A stretch of DNA of 64,000 bases from Roseibacillus persicicus (lineage in GTDB: Bacteria; Verrucomicrobiota; Verrucomicrobiia; Verrucomicrobiales; Akkermansiaceae): the NCBI RefSeq assembly GCF_014651675.1, contig NZ_BMXI01000005.1, positions 124,001-188,000 of the forward strand. Reading direction: 5' to 3'. This document shows positions 1-7,996 of the stretch, piece after piece. A model generated the notes under the pieces. That model ran no database searches, had not been told where the DNA came from, and saw nothing but the letters and a program-made list of their open reading frames with translations. The stretch's first letter is position 1; every line of letters starts with the position of its first letter. Position numbers and translations under genes: made by a program.

Positions 1-1109
1 TCGTCGGCAAAGTAGTGGAGGAAGCCCTTGAAAGTCAGTCCGCCGGGTAGCCCTGGCTGAACGTAACCCAGATAGACATCGCTCAGCCCTTCATAAGTTC
101 CACCGGGACCATTGCGCAGGCCGATGCGGTCCAGCACGAAAGCGTCGGCGAAACCGTTGTAGGCGTGCACGGTGGCAAAGGGGGTCTTGAAGTCGTCACC
201 GAGGTATTCGATACCCGCCATCAAGGAGGCCTTGCCGACCTTTTGGGTATACTTCACGTGCGCATACATCGCATCATAGTCTCCGCCGATTGCACTCGTT
301 CCGTCTTGGAAAGCGGCCTCGGCATAGAGACCGCCTATGGTGGTGAAGAGGCCGTAGGTATTGCTTTCGCCAACATTGGCATTGTTGTCGACGTCAATGA
401 GATAGGCGTATCCGCCCACTTTACCAAAGTCCGCATTGTAGGTTCCATCGATGAAGTGGAAGTCACCTTCAAAATCATGGAGTGGTGGTCCCGGAGGCGC
501 ATCGTTGGCGTCGTTTCCGAAGATGCGCTGCACCCGGTTGGAATAGGCGTAGGATAACGAAAAGTCGTCGGACTTGTAGGCGATTTGCGCTGCGTCGAAG
601 GTCTGCTCGTTCTGGCGCCAGCCTACGTTACCGATGAAGGCCGCGGAGTTGCGGATAATGCGCTGACGTCCGACTTTGGCAAGGAAGCCGTCTCTTTCAT
701 ACTGGACCCAAGCGCGGTTCAGCTCCGCATTCTGTGGGTCGCCGATGGGAGTATTGCCGGCGACGTAGGGATAGGTGCTGTCGCTGCCTGTGGGATTACT
801 GCGATAGTCCGTGACCCCGGCGCCCGTGAATTCGCCCTCGGCAAAAGCGCTGAAACCGCCAAAGTCACCTAACAAGAGACCGACGCGAGCGCGAGCAGTC
901 AGGGCATTCGACGGATCCAGTCCATCGACTTCCCGAAACTCGTAGCGAGTATTGATGTCGACCGAGGGCTTGAGCCATTGAAAGGCATCAGGTTCACCAG
1001 GGGCAGTGGTGTCGGGGATGTAGTCGACCACCGTCTCCCCCGCGAAGGCAGGGGAGAGGAGGCCAAGACTGAGGGCGTAGCAGCAAATGGTTGGTTGTAA
1101 CATTTTCAT
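1..1109 (-). CDS. Outer-membrane porin, alginate-export-like (C-terminus off the window)
   Basis: Reading the minus strand gives one long open frame that begins MKMLQPTICCYALSLGLL and runs off the window edge. The first 22 or so residues form a signal peptide ending near AFAGE. The body has alternating aromatic and polar residues typical of a beta barrel, for example WVQYERDGFLAKVGRQRI, the run that in porins and alginate-export-type barrels follows a tested-strand pattern. It probably forms an outer-membrane channel for small solutes; the substrate cannot be read. It lies about 100 bp downstream of the HtrA gene on the same strand, which fits an envelope theme. The alternative start is the second ATG two codons later. 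The family level (porin) is fairly secure, the alginate-export label less so. Confidence 0.72.
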   Translation of the reverse strand, partial: MKMLQPTICCYALSLGLLSPAFAGETVVDYIPDTTAPGEPDAFQWLKPSVDINTRYEFREVDGLDPSNALTARARVGLLLGDFGGFSAFAEGEFTGAGVTDYRSNPTGSDSTYPYVAGNTPIGDPQNAELNRAWVQYERDGFLAKVGRQRIIRNSAAFIGNVGWRQNEQTFDAAQIAYKSDDFSLSYAYSNRVQRIFGNDANDAPPGPPLHDFEGDFHFIDGTYNADFGKVGGYAYLIDVDNNANVGESNTYGLFTTIGGLYAEAAFQDGTSAIGGDYDAMYAHVKYTQKVGKASLMAGIEYLGDDFKTPFATVHAYNGFADAFVLDRIGLRNGPGGTYEGLSDVYLGYVQPGLPGGLTFKGFLHYFAD

Positions 1110-1215
1110 GGAATGGTCTCTCGAGGAGAAGCCGCTCCAGTGCCACTTGTTTTCGTAACCCGCCTCGCTAGCCCTAAATCATTTTTCCGAAACTATGATT
1201 TTGATTCATGCTCCT

Positions 1216-2685
1216 TTAGTTCAGCCGTAGCGCAAAGTAGGAGGTGCGCCCTTGGTTGTAGACGTAGAGGAGGTTGTTGCCCCTGTCGCGCAGGAGCTTG
1301 CGCCCTTGTTCGAGGGAGTCAACGGGTCGCTTGTTGATTTCCAGAATGACGAGACCGGGTTCCAGGTAGCGATTGAAGGGGGAGCTGCCCTTGACCTCTG
1401 TAATGACCAATCCGGACACTCCGCGGGGAATGCCGTAGGTCTGGCGCAGCTCGTTATTGAGGAGGGCCGCCTTCACGCCTTCCACGAATTCGTCGCTCAG
1501 CGAGGCGGTCTGGTCGGGGTCCGCGATCTTGACGTCAAAGGACTTTTCCTTGGAGTCACGCAGGACTTTGATCTGTAGGATTTCACCGGGTTTCATCGCG
1601 GCGACCTCCAGGCGCAGGTCGTTGGGGTCCTCTACTTTGCGTTCATTGATTTGTGTGATGATGTCGCCGTGCAGCAGGCCGGCTTCTTTCGCCGGGAAGC
1701 CCTCGATGACTTCTTCAATCAGCACGCCCTTGGTGTTGGGCACGCCCATGGCCTCTGCCACCCGGGGATCCAACTCGCTCATGCGAATTCCGATCAAGCC
1801 ACGCTTCACCTCGCCGGATTCGGTGAGACGTTCCGCGATATCGACCGCGAGGTTGGCGGGGATGGCAAAGCCCAGTCCGATGGAGCCGCCGGAGCGGGAC
1901 ATGATGGCCGAGTTGATACCGATGAGACGGCCTTCGATGTCGACTAAAGCACCACCGGAGTTTCCTTGGTTAATGGCGGCATCGGTTTGGATAAAGTCTT
2001 CGTAACCGTCCTGACCGTAGATCCCAATGGAGCGACCGGTGGCAGAGATGATGCCGGAGGTCACCGTCATTCCCACGCCGAGGGGGTTGCCGATGGCAAA
2101 AACGATGTCACCCACCATGATCTCTTCGCTGTCGGCCACGCGGGCGAACGGAAGATCCTCGCCGTCGACTTTGATGACCGCGATGTCTGTTTGCGGATCG
2201 CGGCCGATCAAGGTGGCTTTCATCTCGGTGTCGTCGCTCAAGGTCACGAGGATTTCATCCGCATCGCCACCCCGCTGGTCGACGACCACGTGATTGTTGG
2301 TGAGGATGTAGCCATCAGGACTGATCAAGACCCCGGAGCCGACCCCTTGGGGAACGCGCTGTTCTTGGATGGACTCTTCGCCCTGCGGCGCTCGACCCAT
2401 GCCGAAGAGCTGGCGCAGGATCTGGTCTTCGCGGGAGCCCGAGCCTCGCGCATAGCGAACGACTTCGGCGGTGTGGACCGAGACAACGGAGCGCTTGGCC
2501 TCAGCGAGCATCGGGGCGTAACTGGTGGGCTGTGCACCCCCGACGCGCTCAATTGGCCGGTTGTCGGCTTTGATGATGAGCGGGGCGGGCTTGTCTTCGA
2601 TTTTATCCTGGGCCACAAGATAGCCCGACACCGCAGCCACCGCAGCGGCCGCCAAGGGGAGGAAAATTTGGTTCTTTTTCTTCAT
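1216..2685 (-). CDS. HtrA/DegP-like periplasmic serine protease (trypsin-like domain plus PDZ domains)
   Basis: A 489-residue protein with an N-terminal signal or anchor segment (residues 6-25). The trypsin-like S1C domain carries the catalytic triad in normal contexts: His132 in TNNHVVV, Asp167 in TDIAVIKV and Ser243 in QGNSGGAL. A first PDZ domain follows at about residues 295-390 (GVLIEEVIEGFPAKEAGL), and a second, more divergent one at about 405-489. DegP-family proteases degrade or refold damaged envelope proteins. The gene lies just upstream of the porin gene on the same strand, so it may serve outer-membrane protein quality control. Length and domain order fit the family. The start at MKKKNQ gives a proper signal segment, although no clear ribosome binding site precedes it. 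Confidence 0.93.
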   Translation of the reverse strand: MKKKNQIFLPLAAAAVAAVSGYLVAQDKIEDKPAPLIIKADNRPIERVGGAQPTSYAPMLAEAKRSVVSVHTAEVVRYARGSGSREDQILRQLFGMGRAPQGEESIQEQRVPQGVGSGVLISPDGYILTNNHVVVDQRGGDADEILVTLSDDTEMKATLIGRDPQTDIAVIKVDGEDLPFARVADSEEIMVGDIVFAIGNPLGVGMTVTSGIISATGRSIGIYGQDGYEDFIQTDAAINQGNSGGALVDIEGRLIGINSAIMSRSGGSIGLGFAIPANLAVDIAERLTESGEVKRGLIGIRMSELDPRVAEAMGVPNTKGVLIEEVIEGFPAKEAGLLHGDIITQINERKVEDPNDLRLEVAAMKPGEILQIKVLRDSKEKSFDVKIADPDQTASLSDEFVEGVKAALLNNELRQTYGIPRGVSGLVITEVKGSSPFNRYLEPGLVILEINKRPVDSLEQGRKLLRDRGNNLLYVYNQGRTSYFALRLN

Positions 2686-2803
2686 AAGGTTTCGACAGGG
2701 AATCGCTCTGTGAGACGGATTTTATCTGAAAAAATTTCTGCACAGATTGCCCGAAAGTCAAACGAGTGACCGCGAAAAATCGCTCTTTCAGGAGAGGTCG
2801 CGG

Positions 2804-2885
2804 CCGGACCGCGAGTGCCCCTACTCGCTCCAACGAATCGTCTCTGCAACTCATCATTCAACTAACGAATTGTTCGAGTCCCCAC
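2804..2885. repeat. Repeat element E, copy 1 (82 bp)
   Basis: An 82-bp segment that recurs with few changes at 15981-16062, in both places directly ahead of an AB module. It begins CCGGACCGCGAGTGCCCC and contains a small hairpin, GCGAGTGCCCCTACTCGC. It appears to be the leading module of repeat arrays R1 and R3. Array R2 lacks it. Confidence 0.75.
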
Positions 2886-3554
2886 CGGTAGGGCTGTTTT
2901 GACAAAACAGCCGCGAATGCTCGGGGAAGGTTCTCAGGCTCTTGCCCTTCGTTCGTTCACAGATCCTTCGAGCACCCCAGACCATTCGCGGTCCTTCTAT
3001 CAAAGGGACCCTACCGGAGCATGGACATTCCTGTCCATGAGCAGAGCCCCGGTGAGTCAGAACTTTCGTCAAACACCACCGCGCTTCGGCAAGCTCGAGG
3101 AAACAGATTTGGTGCAGACGGACCGTCCCAAGGACAGGAATGTCCTTGCTCCATCGGTAGGGCTGTTTCGCCAAAACAGGCGCGAATGTTCGGGGAAGGT
3201 CCTCTGGCTCACGCCCTTCGTCCGCGAGAGAACCCTTCGAGCACCCCAGAGCTTTCGCGGTCCTTTTATCAAAAGGACCCTACCGGAGCATGGACATTCC
3301 TGTCCATGAACAGAGCCCCGGTGAGTCAGAACATTCGTCAAACACCACCGCGCTTCGGCAAGCTCGAGGAAACAGATTTGGTGCAGACGGACCGTCCCAA
3401 GGACAGGAATGTCCTTGCTCCATCGGTAGGGCTGTTTCGCCAAAACAGCCGCGAATGTTCGGGGAAGGTCCTCAAGCTCTCGCCCATTGTTCGCTTGCTG
3501 ATCCTTCGGCTACCCCAGACCATTCGCGGTCCTTTTGTCAAAAGGACCCTACCG
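2886..3554. repeat. Repeat array R1: AB-C-AB-C-AB
   Basis: Three AB modules begin at 2886, 3155 and 3424, a spacing of exactly 269 bp. AB is 131 bp and C is 138 bp. AB starts CGGTAGGG and ends CCCTACCG. Inside are a hairpin GGCTGTTTTG/CAAAACAGCC, an inner stem CCGCGAATG/CATTCGCGG and a second hairpin GGTCCTTTT/AAAAGGACC. C begins with GGAGCATGGACATTCCTGTC and ends with its approximate complement, GACAGGAATGTCCTTGCTCC. The array lies between the 3' end of rtcA and the 5' side of the HtrA gene. Open frames running through it arise from the repeat and do not look like genes. Confidence 0.9.
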
Positions 3555-3728
3555 ATGGGCATCGATGGTGCGGGGAGGTCTTTGGTAGTTTGGAGACTTT
3601 GACTCCTTGATTCGTGGCGACCCTCTGGTCGAGCAAGCAAGCTTTGCTCTTCCCGGGAGCGACAAAGAACGAACCCATCCACCCCAGAGCGGCAGCAAGC
3701 GGCACGCACTCCAGAAAGTCCTCACTCG
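3555..3728. repeat. Repeat element D, copy 1 (about 171 bp)
   Basis: A closing module found also at 16194-16364 and from 16496. It starts with a short palindrome of the form CGATG-n-n-CATCG, holds a GAGCAA...TTGCTC hairpin, and ends in the run GGCAGCAAGCGGCACGCACT. It always follows an AB module directly, in place of C. Confidence 0.75.
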
Positions 3729-3769
3729 CAGTGGGGCGGCTCTCTGAAAATTCTCACGATTGATACGCT

Positions 3770-4789
3770 CTAACAGCTTATCCGAAACAGTCCGCCGTCT
3801 TCGTCTTCTATCGAGAACTTCACCGGCAAAAACTTTTCGATGATGGAGACGTTGGTGGGGACGTGGGCGTCTGGGGCGGTGGTGGTGATTTCGCCTCCGC
3901 CAGCCAAGGCCATGGGCAGCAAAAGCTGGTCGGCCAGATGGCGTCCCACAGCCGCGCGGGTGTTCATGAAGGTCGCCATCGATTTGCCCATTCGATGGCC
4001 GATTTTTTCCGCGCTTTGTCCGCGTTCGCCGCAGCCGCTGACCATTTCGCAGCCATTTGCAAAGTGTGCCTCCGCATAGCCGATCAACCCTTGTCCGGGG
4101 CCCTCGTCGCGATGTTCGATCTTGCGCTTCTCACACGTCCAAGCCTTTCCCACGGCATCCATCAATCGCGAGGCAACCGAATCCGAAACCTGACGCGAGA
4201 TTACTCGCAGGCTCGTCGCCTGCAACTCGCCTTGTTCCGTGAAGTTCACCTTCCCGAGTCCCGCAGTTGGAGAAATTCCAGCCTCCAGAATCCCGCCGCC
4301 CGTGGGGGCGAAACCTGTTTCTACTAGACGGATAGTAGCTTCTGCCCCGAACTTCTTCATCGCGGGCAGAAAGACCTGTTCCACAAAGTCAAAAGGCGGA
4401 GCGAGGGGATTGTGGGTCCCTCCCGAAAGACGTAGCGTCGATTTGCCCTTTGCCGTCCAAAGCGCTGGTAACAAAGTTTGCAGCAAGAGAGTGGTGCTCC
4501 CCGCAGTGCCAATCGCGAACTCATAGTCGCCCGACTGAATCTCTCCCGCGCGAAAGACCAGTTCGGTCGACCCCAGCTCCGCGCCATCAGCGGTTCCCTG
4601 CGAGATCTCCACCGCGGCCTTCACGCAGGTCAAGTGCTGCCGCATCAGGCCCGGCTTCGAGCGCTGGCCGCGGATATGAGTCATCCGAAACGGTTGTCCC
4701 GTCACCATCGCCAAGCTCAGCGCCGTGCGCAGCATCTGCCCACCACCTGACTGGCCATTCAATTGAATCAATTTCATCTTGCTACTCAA
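3770..4789 (-). CDS. rtcA: RNA 3'-terminal phosphate cyclase
   Basis: A 339-residue protein that converts RNA 3'-phosphate ends to 2',3'-cyclic phosphates using ATP. The N-terminal signature NGQSGGGQMLRTALSLA and the run GTAGSTTLLLQTLLPALW are typical of RtcA. The C-terminal motif ADQLLLPMALAGGG is followed by DAHVPTNV, in which His309 occupies the position of the adenylylated histidine of E. coli RtcA (His309). Length matches the family. It lies about 150 bp downstream of rtcB on the same strand, the classical rtcBA arrangement, so the two probably form an RNA repair operon. The gap holds no obvious terminator. Confidence is high. Confidence 0.95.
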   Translation of the reverse strand: MSSKMKLIQLNGQSGGGQMLRTALSLAMVTGQPFRMTHIRGQRSKPGLMRQHLTCVKAAVEISQGTADGAELGSTELVFRAGEIQSGDYEFAIGTAGSTTLLLQTLLPALWTAKGKSTLRLSGGTHNPLAPPFDFVEQVFLPAMKKFGAEATIRLVETGFAPTGGGILEAGISPTAGLGKVNFTEQGELQATSLRVISRQVSDSVASRLMDAVGKAWTCEKRKIEHRDEGPGQGLIGYAEAHFANGCEMVSGCGERGQSAEKIGHRMGKSMATFMNTRAAVGRHLADQLLLPMALAGGGEITTTAPDAHVPTNVSIIEKFLPVKFSIEDEDGGLFRISC

Positions 4790-4937
4790 AAAAGTTCCCA
4801 GCCCAAGCCCGCGTCAAATTCTGTCCAATCCTGTCCAAAAATAACAAAGCCCTAGTCCTTCGCTTTCCCAAAATTGGACCAGAACGAATAGAATAAACAG
4901 GAAATCCCATTCACCCCATCCCTTCTGGTCCTTTCTC

Positions 4938-6500
4938 TCAATCATCGGCTTCCGCCGAGTCCTTAATCACAAAGCGTGCCTCCAGCTTCGCCACCGTCTT
5001 GGCCAGTCCTGCCGCCTCCACGCTATTGAGCACGTCCGCGAAGTTCTTGTAGGCATCCGGCGACTCGTCGATGGGATACTTTCGGCTGTTGTAGAGGATG
5101 TCCGCCGAATCGAATTCCGCATCCACGGCAGCTTGGTCCAAAGTTTGGGCGGCATGCTTTCGACCCATCTGACGACCAGCTCCATGGTTCACCGACCACG
5201 CGGTTCGCTCGGCTCCCCCTTGCGCCACCATCACCACCGAACCATCGCGAGGATTTCCTGGCAGCAGAATCGGGTGTCCGGTTTCGGCAAAGGGCGTTCC
5301 CGCGAGCGAGAAGTGGCCCCCAGGCACCGCGCGGGTCGCCCCCTTGCGGTGAACCCAAGCCTTGCGGCCCTCGACGATCTCCTCCCGCGCAATGTTGTGC
5401 GAGATGAAGTAGACCAGCTTTCCAGTCGTTCCCGGGAGGACCTCTTGGAAGGCCTCTAACACCAGCGCGTTGATCAGGAGGTGGTTCACCGTCGCAAAGT
5501 TCGCCCCCAGCGCCATGTCATCCAGATAGGCATTGGCCTCCGGGGTTCCGAGGGGCGCGTAGACCAGCTTCTTGTCTCCGGCTGGGTAGGGGATGCCCCA
5601 CTTGTTGAACATCGTTTCCAAGTCCTTGAACTGGGCGCAGGCCAAGATGTTTCCGAATCCGCGCGACCCGCAGTGACTAAGAAAAGATACGTGGCCATCC
5701 TTTAGGCCGAACACCTCGGCGGTTTCTTTCGCCGAAGGAAGGTCCAGTATTCGGGTGATCTCGCACTCGCCAAAGTGGTTGCCTCCTCCATAGGAACCGA
5801 GCTGTCCAATCTTGTCGCCAAAGTTCTTCACGCGCTTGGTTTCCAGGATGAAGTCGAGTCGCTTTCGCAAGCTCTCCGCTGTCCCGTCATGTCCCAAGTG
5901 CGCCGAGTCCTCGCAGCGCTCCGCCCATTCCACCGGGATGCCCAAGGCTTCGCAGACGGCAGGCGAAGCGCCTTCGGTCACGACCTGGATGCCGAGCTCT
6001 TTGGTGAACTTGCGTCCCTTTTTCACGCTTCGGGTTCCGCGTCCCGCGCCAGTCGGAGTTCGCTCCGTGATGGCATCGATGAGCGCACGGCGAACCGACT
6101 TGTCGGCGACGGCTTCTTCGGGGATATCGGTTTGCAAGAGTGACATCGAGCACTTGATATCCACGCCCACCGGACCTGGATAGATGTGAGTCGGCGACAC
6201 CATCACGCAACCGATGGGGGCCCCGTAACCAGCGTGCCCGTCGGGATTGAGAATCACCTCGGTCACCCCGGGCGACATGCGGGAGTTCACGATTTGTTGG
6301 AGGCAAGTGTCGTCGAACGAGTTTCGGATGGCATCATTGCCGATCACCGTGATGGGTTTGCCGGAGTTGTCAGGAAGAGGGATAAAGCCGATGGCCTCAT
6401 CCGTCTGATGGATCTTGATTCCCGAGCTCTTGGTTAGAGGGGCAGGGGAAGAGAGGGGTTGGGAGATATTGTTCATCGGGTCTAAGGGCTTGGTTTTCAT
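4938..6500 (-). CDS. rtcB: RNA-splicing ligase RtcB (3'-phosphate/5'-OH RNA ligase)
   Basis: A 520-residue RtcB, which joins 2',3'-cyclic phosphate or 3'-phosphate ends to 5'-OH ends using GTP and Mn2+. Metal ligands known from the family are present: Asp114 and Cys117 in VGVDIKC, His242 in GGNHFGE, His276 in SHCGSRGFG and His368 in SHNIARE. His439 in VNHGAGRQ fits the guanylylated histidine. The protein is longer than E. coli RtcB (about 408), with an N-terminal extension of about 30 residues and insertions in the body. The first in-frame ATG gives MKTKPLDPMN; an internal ATG nine codons on is possible. The upstream region has a sigma-54 signature, as in E. coli where RtcR controls rtcBA. 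No rtcR gene lies in the window. Confidence 0.95.
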   Translation of the reverse strand: MKTKPLDPMNNISQPLSSPAPLTKSSGIKIHQTDEAIGFIPLPDNSGKPITVIGNDAIRNSFDDTCLQQIVNSRMSPGVTEVILNPDGHAGYGAPIGCVMVSPTHIYPGPVGVDIKCSMSLLQTDIPEEAVADKSVRRALIDAITERTPTGAGRGTRSVKKGRKFTKELGIQVVTEGASPAVCEALGIPVEWAERCEDSAHLGHDGTAESLRKRLDFILETKRVKNFGDKIGQLGSYGGGNHFGECEITRILDLPSAKETAEVFGLKDGHVSFLSHCGSRGFGNILACAQFKDLETMFNKWGIPYPAGDKKLVYAPLGTPEANAYLDDMALGANFATVNHLLINALVLEAFQEVLPGTTGKLVYFISHNIAREEIVEGRKAWVHRKGATRAVPGGHFSLAGTPFAETGHPILLPGNPRDGSVVMVAQGGAERTAWSVNHGAGRQMGRKHAAQTLDQAAVDAEFDSADILYNSRKYPIDESPDAYKNFADVLNSVEAAGLAKTVAKLEARFVIKDSAEADD

Positions 6501-6537
6501 GTTTTTAAAGCCAGCCGAATTGCTAGCGGGATACCTA

Positions 6538-6556
6538 ATGGCATTCGTCGTGCCAA
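6538..6556 (-). promoter_or_regulatory. Candidate sigma-54 (-24/-12) promoter of rtcBA
   Basis: Read on the minus strand the sequence is TTGGCACGACGAATGCC. The sigma-54 consensus is YTGGCACG-N4-TTGCW, so the -24 half matches fully, the GG-N10-GC spacing is exact, and the -12 half has two changes (ATGCC for TTGCW). Transcription would start about 12 bases beyond the GC, leaving a leader of roughly 30 bases before the rtcB ATG. E. coli rtcBA is driven by sigma-54 and RtcR, so the location makes functional sense. Confidence 0.6.
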
Positions 6557-6693
6557 GATTGTTCTGTTTTTCTTAAGTCTTTTATTTTAAGTGGATTTCG
6601 GATTTTTAATGGTGTAAGTAAGGAAGGTCTTGTTTCTTGTTTTGTAGCATTTAAGAGAACAAAGTAGAAAAAATGAGATGGTGGGTAGGGGTG

Positions 6694-7986
6694 CGGTAGG
6701 GCTGTTTCGCCGAAACAGCCGCGAATGTTCGGGGAAGGTCCCTAGGCTTACGCCCTTCGTCCGCGAGAGAGCCTTTCGAACAGGCCTGAACTTTCGCGGT
6801 CCTTTTATCAAAAGGACCCTACTGGAGCATGGACATTCCTGTCCATGAACAGAGCCCCGGTGAGTCAGAACATTCGTCAAACACCACCGCGCTTCGGCAA
6901 GCTCGAGGAAACCGATTTGGTGCAGACGGACCGTCCCAAGGACAGGAATGTCCTTGCTCCAGCGGTAGGGCTGTTTTGCCAAAACAGCCGCGAATGTTCG
7001 GGGAAGGTCCTCTAGTTCACGCCCGTCGTCCGCGATAGAATCCTTCGAACACCCCAGAGCTTTCGCGGTCCTTTTATCAAAAGGACCCTACCGGAGCATG
7101 GACATTCCTGTCCATGAACAGAGCCCCGGTGAGTCAGAACTTGCGTCAAACACCACCGCGCTTCGGCAAGCTCGAGGAAACCGATTTGGTGCAGACGGAC
7201 CGTCCCAAGGACAGGAATGTCCTTGCTCCAGCGGTAGGGCTGTTTCGCCGAAACAGTCGCGAATGTTCGGAAAAGGTCTTCTGGTTCACGCCCCTCGTCC
7301 GCGAGAGAGCCTGTCGAACAGTCCAAACTACTCGCGGTCCTTTTATCAAAAGGACCCTACCGGAGCATGGACATTCCTGTCCATGAACAGAGCCCCAATG
7401 AGTCAGAACTTTCGTCAAACACCACCGCGCTTCGGCAAGCTCGAGGAAACCGATTTGGTGCAGACGGACCGTCCCAAGGACAGGAATGTCCTTGCTCCAG
7501 CGGTAGGGCTGTTTTGCCAAAACAGCCGCGAATGTTCGGGGAAGGTCCTCTAGTTCACGCCCGTCGTCCGCGATAGAATCCTTCGAACACCCCAGAGCAT
7601 TCGCGGTCCTTTTATCAAAAGGACCCTACCGGAGCATGGACATTCCTGTCCATGAACAGAGCCCCGGTGAGTCAGAACTTTCGTCAAACACCACCGTGCT
7701 TCGGCAAGCTCGAGGAAACCGATTTGGTGCAGACGGACCGTCCCAAGGACAGGAATGTCCTTGCTCCATCGGTAGGGCAGTTTCGCCGAAACAGCCGCGA
7801 ATGTTTGGGAAAGGTCCTTAGATTCACGCCCGTCGTCCGCGATAGAATCCTTCGAACACCCCAGAGCTTTCGCTGTCCGTTTATCAAAAGGACCCTACCG
7901 GAGCATGGACATTCCTGTCCATGAGCAGAGCCCCGGTGAGTCAGAATCTACGTTAGACTCCACGGCGTCTTGGCGAGTCCGTTGCG
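6694..7986. repeat. Repeat array R2: five AB-C units
   Basis: AB modules begin at 6694, 6963, 7232, 7501 and 7770, each exactly 269 bp after the last. Units differ by scattered substitutions, several of which keep base pairing, such as TTTTG/CAAAA against TTTCG/CGAAA in the first hairpin. The last C element loses similarity after about 7950. The array fills the space between the 5' side of rtcB and the 3' end of the DedA/ATP-grasp gene. There is no element E or D here. Overlapping open frames in four of the six frames arise because 269 is not a multiple of three and carry no codon signature. Confidence 0.92.
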
Positions 7987-7996
7987 CTACCTCTTC

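Noticed and set aside
2886-7925. Many open frames of 60-200 codons in both strands through the repeat arrays, starting MDIPVHEQSP or ending GAWTFLSMNRAP
   Set aside because: They repeat every 269 bp because the repeat itself is open in several frames. They appear on both strands at once and shift frame from unit to unit, so they are by-products of the repeat.
6694-7986. CRISPR array
   Set aside because: The repeat unit is 269 bp without short unique spacers, and no cas gene is present.
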